Assembly: GCA_023213315.1 (NCBI GenBank)
Contig: JAKCPI010011566.1
Span: forward strand, 108,747 to 172,746
Direction: 5' to 3'
Source of the DNA: Euborellia annulipes
Lineage: Eukaryota > Arthropoda > Insecta > Dermaptera > Anisolabididae
DNA length: 64,000 nt
The notes below the pieces were generated by a model. It was not told the DNA's origin. It saw only the letters and a program-made list of their open reading frames with translations, and made no database searches. Below are positions 22,969 to 34,261 of the stretch, one piece after another. A program made the position numbers and the translations under genes. Each line of letters starts with the position of its first letter. The first letter of the stretch is position 1.

Positions 22969-23368
22969 CAGTGATTTTCAACCTTGTTTTTTTGGTGCCG
23001 TACACTTTTAACGATTTCAAAATTTGGAGGCACACAAAGAAAAACATAAGTTTAAAAGTTGTTTACTTATCTATAATACACTGTGTAAAATAGTATATGA
23101 TAATAATTTTGAATGTAAAAGTACTAAAAAAATAACAGTACGTTTATTAAGGGATTAATTACAAGTTAATAATGAGAATAAATTCGAGCTTGATGTTTTT
23201 TGATATTTGGTCGTAAAAATGACAATGCTAACTCTACTTTCATATCGTCTTCTACCAATACATTTAATCGTAATAAAAAAAGCATTATAATTTTTACTAT
23301 ATACATTTCTAAAATTTGGCGGCATATTTAAGAATTCGGCGGAACACAAAAGTGGTTGAGAATCACTG
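22969..23368. mobile_element. hAT-type element, 400 bp
   Basis: Ends CAGTGATTTTCAACC and GGTTGAGAATCACTG are inverted. The presumed 8-bp duplication has decayed (CTCTATAT / TTCTAGAG, 5 of 8 match). No transposase frame. Confidence 0.7.
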
Positions 23369-23717
23369 TTCTAGAGACTTATATTGCAATTTGATTTCTA
23401 TTTGTTAAGCCGCTTGTATGCAAACATATCAAAAGGCGCTTTGAAAAGTTTTTTTTTAATATATAGGAGCAGAGTCGAATCGTGGGTTATCTCATCAAGT
23501 AGATCCGGAAATATGAAATATCAATAAAAACAAATTTGTCATGTTTTAGATTACGACTGAATAAAGACAAGACATTTTTTTGCAAAATGATTATTATAAA
23601 ATTGTATAGTTTTTTTTTTTTTTTTAACGAGAGAAAAATACGCTCGAAAGAATAAGAAGTTTTCTGATATGATGTTAGTGAACTCTTTATATTGATAATA
23701 AAGTAATTTAAATTATA

Positions 23718-24530
23718 TAAAATCTGGCGTGACTGGTCAACCAGCACACAACTATCTCTTCGGTAATTGAAAGTGTGTTTTGTGCTGGACTGGCCCACCG
23801 GGTACTGGGGATATCCGGTTGGGCCCTCAAATATATTTAAGGTTTTGAATTACTAATGTAGTTTTTTGTGATTTTTTTCCTTAAATTTAATATTGTGGGC
23901 CTACGTCACTGATATTTCCCTGGCCTAAATGAGTCCTGCTTGTGACACCAGATTTTTTGTGTTGACATATATTTAGGCCCTATATTAGGTGTAAAATTTA
24001 TAAACATGGAAAATATTTATATTTTGTTACCATGGCAACTATTTCTTCTATCATTTTTAAAGTACAAGAGTAAAGTGTGCTTCAAACAGTTTTGCAAGGA
24101 AAATGAATAAATACATTTCATAGGTATTGGAAAATTTTTTTTTTTTAATGTGTAAAATGTTCCAAAAGGAACAACCCCCTTTTGAATCGAAATTTACATG
24201 CAAATCCCCATAAGGATTTAACATTGGCTCTATGAGAGGAAGAGCTGAAAAATGAATTTGAAAAATCTGAAATACTACATCAGTAAAGTGTACTACAAAC
24301 AAATTTCTAGAAAAATTTCACTGATATACTTTTTAAAGAACATCTAAAAAATAGTTGTTTTATGAATTTTAATCAAAATCGTTTGAGCCAATTTTGAGAA
24401 AATAGAAAAAATTGAAACAGTACATCAGTAAAGTAGGCCGACTAGAATTTTTAGGCCAATTTTATTTAAAAGCTTATTGTCACGCCTTAGTGGGGTACCT
24501 AACTCAAATATAAAATTTGATCCTTGTAAA
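23718..24530 (-). mobile_element. ACTTTCTC-family element with nested GGACTGGCCC insertion
   Basis: Reverse copy beginning AAAATCTGGCGTGAC. At 23787-23936 a 150-bp insert with ends GGACTGGCCC / GAGTCC sits between TGCT duplications inside the right-end hairpin. The element then continues through the CATCAGTAAAGTGTACT blocks and is truncated near 24530 at a TA-rich run. Confidence 0.65.
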
Positions 24531-24534
24531 ATAT

Positions 24535-26555
24535 ATATATATATTATTATATTAAATATATTATTTATTTTTTTAGTATATGAAATTTTTAATATTATGA
24601 TAAAATCCAGAAAAATCAAAATGAAATAGAAATTTTAAAAAACTAGCAATATTTGTTATTCTCCGGGTAAACAAGGACAGACAATGAGATTATTTTTAAA
24701 ATAGAAATAATTTATAAATTAAAACATTGTGCAAAATATAAAAACACTTTAAATAACAAATAGAGATTTTAAATTGTTGTTTAAAAAAAAAAAGGGAAAG
24801 TCGAAATTGATAAGATTGAATTGATTATAAAAAACAATCTTAAAAAAAATATAACTTATTGTTAATGCTCTAGGGGTTAATTTATTTTTTTCTGCCTTTA
24901 ATAACGGATCAGGGTCTTTCATTTAAAAACCGATAATAAAATATTATAATATAAAATAAATAAAAATATTAGCTCAAAAAAATCCTTGGTAAAATAGGCC
25001 AATATGTGTATTAAGAAAACATTTTATAAAAATAATAATAACTCATAAGAAGGTCAAAAAAAAGCCCAAAAAAAACTGCGGATCTTTGCACCACGTTACT
25101 CTATATGTAGGCCTATATGCATACAATTATTGAAAAATCATTTTCATATTAAATCTTCTTTAAATTTAAATTGATTTAGACTTTTTCGATAAAGATAAAA
25201 TATAGGCCTATAATTTAATGTATTTTAGTGAATAATAATACAAAAAATATTATAAAATATAACGTTTCGACTATTAATTCTGAAGCCGTCATCATGTTCA
25301 CTTGGAGCTTTGAACATTAACCGTCATTGCTCCAAGCGAAATCATCGACCTGATTATTTTTAAAATAAACCAGGATTTAAGATTTTATTTTTAAATATTC
25401 ATTTATTTAATTTCAATTCAACTAGCTCAATTCCTTCATGCTAAAAATCGTTACACACACACAGATAGACAGTCCAATTTGCAGGACCCACTTTTTTGGA
25501 ATCAGGGGACCTCAAAACGTGTATATCCATCAAAATCTCGACATCGAATTTTTGACATGATCGCAATACTTTCTATATAAAAATTCATTCAGATTTGAAG
25601 AACAAGACCAGACCCGGCTGAGATTCAGATATATTTGTAAATATTTATTTAATTTGTTTATGTGTTTTTTTCTATTTTATCACTTGTTATTTCATATATT
25701 TTTAATTTTCTTGTATAACTGTTTTAGTTAAAAAATTTTTAATATTGTAGATATTATTTTTATGAATAAATAAAAAAAAAAAGTATAAATTGTTTTGCAA
25801 TCTGACCCGAAAAAACTACCCCGAGGAGAAAAAACGCTTATCGAGATAATGAGTTTAAAATTAATTGATATAAAAGATAAATACTACCTAAAAATTTTAA
25901 ATCACATAAACACTTCCTCAAGGTCACTTTAATACTTTCTGTAAATTTCATTGGCATAGGTCAATAGACTTGGAAGAAGTCCATATTTTTTTCATTGGTG
26001 TCAATGAGAGAATATTTACGATAAATGATATTTCTTTGCGGAAGAAACATATAATTTTTTTAAATTAATTTAAATTAAATGAAAAGAAAAATGGTATTTA
26101 CTTTAATAAATTGAATTATACAAACTCGTAAGAGGATTTTCTAAATCACTTAGAAGGCTTGTACTGTACAAGTCATTTGAAGGTTTTCTCATTAAGGAAT
26201 TCTAAATAATACGATAAATGTCCATTCCAATTTCAATATTAACATATTCTTGTTATATTTATTGTTTACTTAATTTAAAACAATTCTTTTAATACACTTG
26301 CTAATCTCTGTGTTATCAAATTATACAAAACAACGAAGTCTTTTGAAAAATATCAAGTGTTAAAAAAAACTTATAATTAGAATATCTATATATACAAGTG
26401 ATAAATAAAATAAATTTGAACAAAGGGAGAGTTAGTAATACTGTATTTTTTTTCTATATTGTGACTTCGGTGTTTCGAATGAAAAATCGGAGGCAATGTA
26501 GTCATACTTTAGAAAAAAATTTGGTATTACCTTTATTCAAATTTATTTTATCTTT
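24535..26555. other. AT-rich intronic stretch with two small repeat fragments
   Basis: Contains a minus-strand decayed hammerhead-type fragment (TCATCATG ... ACGTTTCGACTATTAATTC, about 25262-25300) and a left-end ACTTTCTC fragment (reverse, about 25410-25578, with GACTCAGG-type and ATCGCAATACTTTC blocks). Nothing else was recognised. Confidence 0.5.
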
Positions 26556-26561
26556 AATTTA

Positions 26562-26692
26562 ATTAAATTATCATCTAATTATAGATAAATAAATAACACG
26601 AGGTTAAGTTTAGCTAAAATAAAATCCTTTTGAAACTTAACCACGTGTTAATTATTTATCTATAATTAGATGATAATTTAATTAAATTTAAG
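26562..26692. repeat. Small foldback related to 5569-5926
   Basis: Arms TTTAATTAAATTATCATCTA...CACGAGGTTAAGTTT and complement. Downstream it is followed by AAGAATGTTTCAGCTAGTGC-type sequence, also found after 6270. Confidence 0.7.
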
Positions 26693-26746
26693 AATGTTTC
26701 AGCTAGTGCTAACGGTGAATTCTTTGGATTATATTTGTTTCATCAC

Positions 26747-27298
26747 TTTTACCTATATATGTTAATATATAGGTACAGAAAAAGGGAAAGTATTGGTTTC
26801 ATGTCAAAAATTCGATGTCGAGATTTTGAAGGATATACACGTTTTGAATTCCCCTGAATCCGAAAAAGTGGTTTTTCGCAACATGTCTATGTGAACAAAA
26901 AATGTCAAGAACGAAAAGTGCTAGGAGGTTGAAAATTTTATATTTATGTTTGGCAACTTCCTGGGACCTGACACGAAGCTTTTGAACAAAATCGGCCAAA
27001 AAGTATTAGTACTTTTTCAATTTTGTTCGATTTTCTCAAAATTCGCTCCTCGCGTAGCCCCCTGGCAAGTGGTAAGCCAGCTGAAGGCGGGCTTTACCAC
27101 TTGTAGGAGAAATGGTTGCCATGGAAACAAAATATAAAATCCCACGTTTGTAAATTTTGCATCTTGAATTCAAATACTGTTGGAAACTAAATATATGTTG
27201 ACACAAAAAATCTGGTGTAACAAGTACAGAACACAACTTTCAATTACCAAATGTAAGAGAAAGTTGTGTGTTGTCCGACCAGTCATACCAGATTTTTT
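26747..27298 (+). mobile_element. ACTTTCTC-family element with a Helitron segment replacing its middle
   Basis: From ACCTATATATGTTAATATAT to CATACCAGATTTTTT. Between AAAATTCGCTC (about 27048) and GGAGAAATGGTTGCC (about 27107) the consensus interior is absent. In its place is a Helitron-like 3' piece (CCCCCTGGCAAGTGGTAAGC ... GAAGGCGGGCTTTACCACTTG). Confidence 0.7.
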
Positions 27299-27299
27299 A

Positions 27300-28025
27300 T
27301 ATATTGAATTTTTTTTTAAATCTTGATATTTTTTAAGACTTCGTTGTTTTTATTATTTGATAATACAGAGATTAACAAGTGTCTTAAAAGAATTAAGGGG
27401 TATGGTAGTCCAAACTCCCCCCCCCTCTGGAAGCCCGAAAAATTATAAATAAAGAGAAATATTTAGTGAGAAATATAGAGCTAAAATTTTAAATAGCCTA
27501 TTGTAAGGAATTGTAGAAAATATTATATATACTTTAAAATTTAATCAGTTTTAGGAAGTGGAAGAGGATTATCTCTCATCTGAACCCCCTCTCAACCGAA
27601 AAACATTTTCTCACTTAGGTCCTGACGTACGTAATATTAATAAATGAAAGTTGTAGTTAGAATATGTATGCGTACAAGCAAATTAGTAAATTAAAACTAT
27701 TTATTAAAAACAATTAATTAAATAATAAAAAAAATCTTTGATTTGACCAAAATATAAAATCAAACCAAAGTATTTTTTTTTTTTTTTTATAATAATAAAA
27801 TCTCATTAATTCACCTATTTCTAAAGTTTATTAGTAAGGTAACGCTAACACCAGAGTTTTTTTTTTTTAACGATGGTCTACTTTTAGATACAAATTGGTT
27901 AAATGAATATATAATTTACTTTATCCGATGAATTATAAATAATCAGTATGATAAAAAAATTAACCTAAATAAATTATATAAAATAGGAATTTAAAAAAAA
28001 ACGTAAGTGAAATAAACCAATGAGT
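27300..28025. other. Intronic stretch, no recognised feature
   Basis: AT-rich with a C run at 27417-27425 and poly(T) tracts. No family match. Confidence 0.5.
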
Positions 28026-28029
28026 CAGT

Positions 28030-28255
28030 GAATGTGTACGTGTATAACAGTAAAAGGAGCAGGACCAGCCAAAAATAAGAGCCTCCGATTATAACAATTT
28101 AATACATGTATAATAATGTATCATGTTTACAAATAGGCGCGACGTTCTCTCAATGAAAGATCAACTCAGGGACCTAAGACAATATTGAAAGACTAATAAA
28201 TTTCCCCCAATAAAAATTGGAGGCTCTTATTTTCGGCTTCTTTTCTTGAGATGTA
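28030..28255. repeat. Foldback of the GCAGCC/hammerhead class, decayed
   Basis: Left arm AGCCAAAAATAAGAGCCTCC (about 28067) and right arm GGAGGCTCTTATTTTCGGCT. The middle has GCGACGTTCTCTC, a damaged GAAACGTC complement. The same arms in variant form occur at 56224. Confidence 0.5.
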
Positions 28256-28945
28256 AGTGAAAAATTCACCCGTTTTATTTATATTAATATTTCAAGACGT
28301 TTGGATTTATTTATAATTTAAAAATTTCTAACGTAATAATTTTTTTATATAATAGTTATTTCTAAACTATGTTAAGATGATAATAATTAGTGGCGTAGTC
28401 AGGAAATAGGTGTGAACTTTGAACTAAAATTCTGATATAATAAAAAATAAAATTTTGTACTCAAGACCTTATTAGATATGCCTATTAATAATTAAAAGCA
28501 AAAGTGTTTTTTTTTATCAGAGTAAGCTAAGTTATGATTATAGTGAAAGAGAATGAAATTTTTTATACGCGAAGAAATAATTCTTTTTTCTTTGTCTTTT
28601 GTTCAATTTGTCTTGTGTGATTTTTTTGCTAATTTGCTATGTAATATTCCGTCTCATTTTTATGCTAGTCGGCTTATACTTTCCATATATAAAAATATAA
28701 TTTATTCTAAGTAAATGATAATTGCTTTAATATTGGTCTTGTAGTCTTATAGTGATTCTGATTCATTTCTCAGATTGAAACATACATGTGCATGTGTTAG
28801 AAATCAACAACATGGAATGTGCATGATTCAAAATGATGAATTGAAAATATCATTAGAGTTTTTTAAGAAAAAATAGAAATTTTCAACAATTATAAAAGGT
28901 TAATTTTAAACTGGTAACCGTTGGCTCTAGTTGAAACATTATGCT

Positions 28946-29147
28946 TTAATAGGAGAATTAAATTCACAAGGTTTTATGTTTCAATAATATATTAATTTGA
29001 TATTAACACTTTATACGTATTTCGACACCAGTATGTAATTCGCTTCTGAAGATGACACATATGGTGTCGAAATACGTATAAAGTGTTAATATCAAATTAA
29101 TATATTATTGAAACAGAAAACCTTGTGAATTTAATTCTCCTATTAAT
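28946..29147 (+). repeat. Foldback with hammerhead-like core, near exon 3
   Basis: Near-perfect arms TTAATAGGAGAATTAAATTC ... and complement, over 80 bases each. Core: CTGAAGA (29046-29052), stem II GACAC/GTGTC (29054-29058/29064-29068), GAAA (29069-29072). The GTC is replaced by TACGTA. Confidence 0.72.
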
Positions 29148-29297
29148 TATAAAAGGCCATGTTGTGGAGGATAAGACGGCTAGGGGGTACTCTCATTTTG
29201 TCAGTAAATATTGGCAATAATGAGAAATATATAGAACGAATTTTATACTATTAATAAAATATTCTTAAAACACACATGAAATGGGATGAAAAAATAT

Positions 29298-29396
29298 TTG
29301 TATTTTGTATTTTTCATATTTTTATCTTGTATTTTTCATATTTGTATTTTGCATTTTCATATTTGTATTTTGTATTTTTCATTTTTATACTTGTAT
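29298..29396. repeat. Short minisatellite of TTTTCATATTTGTATTTTG-type units
   Basis: Four to five imperfect units of roughly 20 bases (TTTTGTATTTTTCATATTT). It lies in the large intron just 5' of the minus-strand donor of exon 3. Confidence 0.6.
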
Positions 29397-29510
29397 AGTT
29401 TTTTTTAATCAAAGGTAGTGAGAGCGAGTTAATAATGGAAGGCAAAATTTATTTTTTCAATAAAATAAAGTAATTTGATTTGAAATCAACTGGAGAAAAT
29501 AAACAATTAT

Positions 29511-29580
29511 AGGGTCCGGTGGCCTGGTAAAGCACACAGATACCCCGGAAAGTCGCGGGCCATGGGACGATACTCCCATC
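29511..29580 (+). repeat. Degenerate tRNA-like sequence
   Basis: GGGTCCGGTGGCCTGGTAAAG resembles acceptor and box A, and GGGACGATACTCCC resembles a T-arm. Stem pairing is poor and no tail or target duplication is evident. Treat as a SINE fragment at most. Confidence 0.35.
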
Positions 29581-29713
29581 AACAAATAAATATAGTCACA
29601 AAATTGTTGTATTTCAACAAATAAAAGTATCAAATAATAATTTTGTATATTGTTCACAATATACTCAAAATTCATTTATAAATAAATAAAAATAAATAAA
29701 ATATGGTACTCAC

Positions 29714-29957
29714 CAGGTCGTTTTGAGAATGACCAGACGGTGGCATCATAGCAGATATTGGAGAATTGTACATCCACAGCCTTCCTCCGAATAAAACTGT
29801 GTTGACGTTTTTGATTCGAATTGATAAAATTCCGATAGAGTTTATTTTCAATAGAGGGAGGTGGTGATTCAGGGGTATTTTCTAAATTTTGAACATTGCA
29901 TGGAGGTGTTGATGACCTCTGAAGCAAATGGTGTTCTTGTTTCTCTCCTGTTGTCAT
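29714..29957 (-). CDS. ABCG half-transporter exon 3, start codon and N-terminal 81 codons
   Basis: The exon spans 30016-29714, between an acceptor TTTTCCAG and a donor G|GTGAGTA. The proposed start ATG (29957-29955) has A at -3 (AAAATGAC) and opens MTTGEKQEHH. A polar, Ser/Pro-rich, low-complexity N-terminus of about 60 residues follows, typical of the cytosolic tail of ABCG proteins. Then comes RRKAVDVQFSNICYDATVW, which matches the conserved beta-strand entry (V-D/N-I/V-x-F-x-x-L-x-Y) preceding the nucleotide-binding domain. The exon ends ...KRP plus one base and joins exon 4 in frame (KRP-V-HKRIL). The 20 codons between the acceptor and the ATG are also open in this frame (ECCQPSGLISSKISSVILSK). 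A more upstream start is therefore possible if exon 2 is coding, but no upstream in-frame ATG is visible. The splice assignment is strong; the start is less certain. Confidence 0.85.
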
Positions 29958-30000
29958 TTTGGACAATATCACTGAAGAAATCTTAGAAGAAATGAGCCCA

Positions 30001-30015
30001 CTAGGCTGACAGCAT
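30001..30015 (-). promoter_or_regulatory. Minimal upstream ORF (ATG plus 3 codons plus TAG) at 5' edge of exon 3
   Basis: The second base of exon 3 begins ATG CTG TCA GCC TAG, a four-codon uORF ending 43 bases before the proposed main start. This fits the interpretation that translation begins at 29957. Confidence 0.4.
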
Positions 30016-30173
30016 TCTGGAAAATACAAAATAATTGTTGTTAAAAATCATAATTGTTTTACATTCCTATATATAAGATTTTTTTCGAATAGGTAATTTA
30101 CTAATTTAATGAAGATTATTAAATAATAAACACAGGAAATATTGTGAGGTATTTGTGACTGGAAGTATTATTA

Positions 30174-30335
30174 ATGAGTCAAAGAAAAATTCAAAACATA
30201 TGCAGGCAAAATTATTTCTTTTATTGTTGCCGTTCCAGGCCACTGGTCGAGGCCGAAACGTCAGCCTGGAACGGCAACAATAAAAGAAAACATTTTTGCT
30301 GCATATGTCTTGAATTTTTCTTTGACTCCTTAACA
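30174..30335 (+). repeat. Foldback with collapsed hammerhead-like core upstream of exon 3
   Basis: Arms from AAAGAAAAATTCAA to a perfect 15-bp inner stem (30226-30240 with 30264-30278). Between them are CTGGTCGA and GAAACGTC (30255-30262). CTGANGA has changed and stem II has shrunk, so activity is unlikely. It lies about 160 bases from the acceptor of exon 3. Confidence 0.65.
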
Positions 30336-30366
30336 GCAAATATTTTTATTAATATCAAATAAAGTA

Positions 30367-30877
30367 GAATTCCGATAATTCGTATCGCCACGGGACGACG
30401 ATTTGGTACGAATTATCGGGAGTTTAAAAAATTAAAAAAGTATTAATGCAAACATTATGTTTATTAAGTATGTATGTATTATGTATGTGGTAAGAAAAAA
30501 ATATATAAAATAAAAACGTTGTACAAAACAGTTGAAGGAAAGAAACCAAAACCTCACGAGGTAAAAGATTTTTTCCTCCCTTGGCCTTGTTTAGTTTTTC
30601 ACATAATCATAGATGGTATTAAATTTACACAGAATTTTTAACATGGATCTATTCAATTTTTATGTGTATGATCTGTGGTCACAACGAGTGACGAACGAAC
30701 ACGAGAGAGAACTTTAGAAAGAAAAATAATGTAGGAAAAGCTCAATCTCCTTCCCCCTCTTGAAAACAGTAAGAATTAACGAGCTTTTTAAGCTGAAAAT
30801 ACGAATTGTAAAGGCAAGGCTGTACGAATTAACGGGAAATTCGAATAAGTGGACTACGAATCATCGGGATTCCACTG
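30367..30877. mobile_element. pogo/Tigger-like MITE
   Basis: Ends GAATTCCGATAATTCG and CGAATCATCGGGATTCCACTG are inverted. The left end lacks its expected CAGTG. Internal ACGAATTATCGGG and ACGAATTAACGGG repeat the terminal motif. No transposase frame was found. Confidence 0.5.
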
Positions 30878-31617
30878 TTTAAATATATTGATTTTATTTT
30901 ATGTTGTTAAGCTAGATTAATGCACATTAAAAAGTGATAAAAATATTATTTCATTATCGGCTTCTAGTTTCCTTTCTCATGACTGCATAATTTATCATTA
31001 CATTTCCTTTGAGGTTTTATTTAATACTTATTACACTTTGTTCCTTCTCTTTTATTTATTATCGATTTCATAAATAATTTATAACCGTACATTGGGGTCA
31101 TCACTTTTCAGAGGTTCAACATTTTCCAAGGGCTCACAGTCGTCACACTTTTACTTTTTTATGTTGTTAATTATTGAATAAAATTTGTTTAGATTATAAA
31201 AAAATATTTTATTACTTATAAAAAGTTTTATAAGTTATTTACATATCATATATAGGTCTATGTATCAGTGATACTTAAACTTTTTTTTTAATCCGTGAAC
31301 CCCTTTCACACATAAAATTTAAAAAAATCCCCCTCCACCTTCTCGAAAAATAAACAAAATAAAATCAGTGAATACGTGAAAACGAGAAGATTCTAAAATA
31401 ATTGATTGGAGGATGTTGGACTGGTATAAATTAATATTTCCAAAACTAGAGGGTATTTTTTATTTAGTCATATCTTGACTAGTTATTAGGGGTAAAATTA
31501 ATAAATTCTTTTAAAAATTCATTTTAAGAGGTAGTATTTATTTGGAATGGTTAAAAATCTGCAGATGTTAACTGTGTCGGACCTCCAGCTATCTTCAGAA
31601 CCATAAATATAATTTTT

Positions 31618-31795
31618 TTTTTTATTTATTTAAAATCTTTTTCGGCATCTAAGCCCATTTAGACCCCATCCCTATTTATTTCAAATAATTGGTAGCCAAT
31701 TCAAATGAAATTTCTCGCTTAAGACGGGAAGTGAACCCGGGACCCTAGGCACGAGAATCTAATGACTTCTGACTGAGCCACAGCTCACGGGCCCA
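31618..31795 (-). mobile_element. tRNA-derived SINE (S1)
   Basis: Reverse copy: AATCTTTTTCGGCATCTAAG, AATAATTGGTAGCCAATTC, box B complement GGGAAGTGAACCCGGGACCC, then a GACTGAGCCACAGCTCACGG head. Confidence 0.75.
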
Positions 31796-32149
31796 TAAAT
31801 ATAAATATAAATTTTTTTCACAAAAATGTAACGATTTTTAAAAAATTAGAAGGACTTTACTGATATGAATGAAATAGGATGTAAAAGATAATTGATAACT
31901 AAAAAAATTTTTGTTTTATAAAAAAATATTAATGGACCTTTCCAGCCTTAGCTAGGTAATACGTGGTCGTTCAGAAGAAGTGAGTCCTCAATTTCACCGA
32001 TTTTTTTGAGATATTCGCCCAGAAAGAGAAAGGTTTCTTGAAATTTTTTTTTTTTTTTCAAGTCTATATCTATTATTAAGAAGTTCCGGGATGTCCGAGC
32101 TGGAGCTCGGTGTTTTTTTTTTGTTTTTTTTTTTTTTTTTAATTTGATA

Positions 32150-32705
32150 AAATTGAAAAAAAAAACAACTAAAAAGCACATCAGTAAAGTACTAGTACTC
32201 TAGCTTCCAAAAGATGAGATCAAAGGTAATTTGTTTTATATATACGGCAAATAGTATAGGCTATATTAAAATTAAAATTTGAAAGAATTAAAGTGAATTT
32301 CCAGAAAATTGGAAAAAACTCAAAAAGTACATCCGTAATTACGAATGTACTTAAGTTAAAAGTACTCGAAGTTTTTCAAAAGCGAGTCCTAGAGGAATTG
32401 GTTTTGATTACAGGAAATAGTATATATTTGAAATTTTAAAGAAATCGTTTTTGAAAAAACTAAAAAAGTACATCAGTAAAATACTAGTACTCAAAGTTTC
32501 TCAAAGGCTAGTCCTAAAGAAATTTGTTTTGTATACCGCAAATAGGAAATATTTAAAATTTGAAAAATAATTAAAGCGAATTTCAAGAAAATTTGGAAAA
32601 AACTAAAATAGTACATCGGTAAAGTACTACTACTCGAATTTTCCCAGAGACAAATTCGTACCGAAAATAGTATATATTTAAAATTTGAATAAAATCGTTA
32701 GAGCT
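32150..32705. repeat. Tandem array of ~140-bp units derived from an ACTTTCTC segment
   Basis: Four diverged units, each containing AAAAAACT.AAAAAGTACATC, GTAAAGTACTAGTACTC, a TTTGTTTT.TATAC.GCAAATAG block and TATATTTAAAATTTGAA. The AGTACATCAGTAAAGTACTA part is the internal core of the ACTTTCTC element. Confidence 0.6.
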
Positions 32706-32735
32706 GATGTGCTTACAAACAAACAAATAAACGTA

Positions 32736-32944
32736 CAGTCATTTCAATATTAACCGCCACCCCTAGAGAATAGAGCCGGGAAGTTAGACAATCAGAGTGC
32801 TTAGAAAATAAATAAATAAATAAACTTTTTTTAATATCGCATTGGAAATAATATTTTTTGAGACAACAATTACGCCGGCTAACCATTCTGGTTGTCTAAC
32901 TTCACGGCTCTATACTCTAGGGGTGGCGGTTAATATTGAAACTG
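32736..32944. mobile_element. mariner-type MITE, 209 bp, TA duplication
   Basis: Ends CAGTCATTTCAATATTAACC and complement between TA dinucleotides (32734-32735; 32945-32946). Subterminal GAGCCGGGAAGTTAGACAATC and its inverted partner relate it to 1917 and 34262. Confidence 0.85.
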
Positions 32945-32949
32945 TACAT

Positions 32950-34100
32950 TATTCATTTAATAATATAAAATAAGATGTAAAATAGATTTTGATAATCGTC
33001 GTCGTAAATCGTTGGGCCATTGGTATCTAATATTAACTTAATTTTTATGCTTTTTCCTTGCTCGACGATAATTCGCTCTCGTGACTTTTGATATTGCGTT
33101 AGATAAAAATAAAAATGTTTATATTAAAAAAAAAAAAAAAAATTTCTACTAAAATTTTTCAAAAAAAAATTAGTTATTTTGATATATTAATTAAACTAAT
33201 CTTCTATTGTTATAATATACATTTGAGATTGTATAAATCAGCTGGTGGATTGGTCCACAAGTCATTGACTTGTTATACAACATTGAAAGAGATTATATTA
33301 TTAATATTTATGTTACATATTTATCTTTATGTATAATAAAAGAGAAAACCCATTGAATGACTCATTCATTCATTCATGATCCATCAACGAGACCCCAAAA
33401 CTTCATATTTTCAATAGGTGTGAAATAAATTAGTTTTTCGAAATACCAAAATTCATTTTTCATTTGAATTATTTTGTCTCCACCCCATAATAGGGGTAAA
33501 TGACCCTGCGCAATACCCATGTTATACATAATTATAATACTTTTTTTTTCTAAACTCACGGGCATAAATTGGTTTTATCAAAGAATAGATAAATAATTTA
33601 CTGACATGTATTATCTCTAGAAAGTTTATTGTTATATCCATATATTCTCGTTTATTTTTTTTTATATGCAAATGATTCATATGTTTTGTTTGTTTGTCGT
33701 ATATTTATTTATATTAAATTATTTCTATCCATATTCAAAGAAATTTTAAAGATTATGAACCGAATAAAACGAATTTTTTTAAGCTGCGAGATGTAGTGTC
33801 TTTAACCAATATTATTATTCAAATAAGGAAAGATTTGATGAAAAATATAAATTGATAAAAATTTTAACGAAAAGTAAAATAAATATATATTCAACTATGT
33901 CTATTGGAATATATCAGACACGTTCTTACGGGAACGGTGAGACCAAGGATTGGATTTATTAATTTAAAGAAATTTATAGAACCCCCCCCCTCTAAAAAAT
34001 TTTGTGTTATTTTGAATGTTTGGTACAAGCTGGGTTGGAATAAAGGGGAGAAAGAACATTTGGTGTAAGAAGGTAAGGTAAAATTTGAGATTGATCTTGT
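32950..34100. other. Intergenic/intronic stretch without features
   Basis: AT-rich, with poly(A) and C-run (33981-33990) sequence. No convincing exon or repeat match; its open frames lack domains or splice support. Confidence 0.5.
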
Positions 34101-34102
34101 TA

Positions 34103-34251
34103 TAACCTGATAGCTAGAGCCCAAAGTATATGGTGTATAGTGAAATAATTTTAATGATCGTATAAAATCTGGTACAGATGATATTATTTTGCCTTATACA
34201 TATACTTAAAGCTCTAGCTATCAGGTGGGAACTTAATTGTGGCGCTCACTG
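34103..34251. mobile_element. mariner-type MITE, 5'-truncated relative of 12139
   Basis: Begins ACCTGATAGCTAGAG and ends GTGGCGCTCACTG followed by TA. The first 25 bases of the left terminal repeat are missing. Confidence 0.7.
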
Positions 34252-34261
34252 TACCATCTAT

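Larger units (their letters stand above)
7290..29713 (-). other. 22.4-kb phase-1 intron between ABCG exons 3 and 4
   Basis: The intron is bounded by GTGAGTA at 29713 and TTTTTAG at 7290. It separates two exons whose frames join exactly. It is filled with mobile elements: at least ten ACTTTCTC-family copies in both orientations, SINEs, hAT and mariner MITEs, Helitron pieces and foldbacks, all annotated separately. No other exon-like sequence was recognised inside it. Confidence 0.85.

Noticed and set aside
31948..32181. Lysine/phenylalanine-rich frames
   Set aside because: They run through poly(T)/poly(A) tracts at the edge of a tandem array. No domain.
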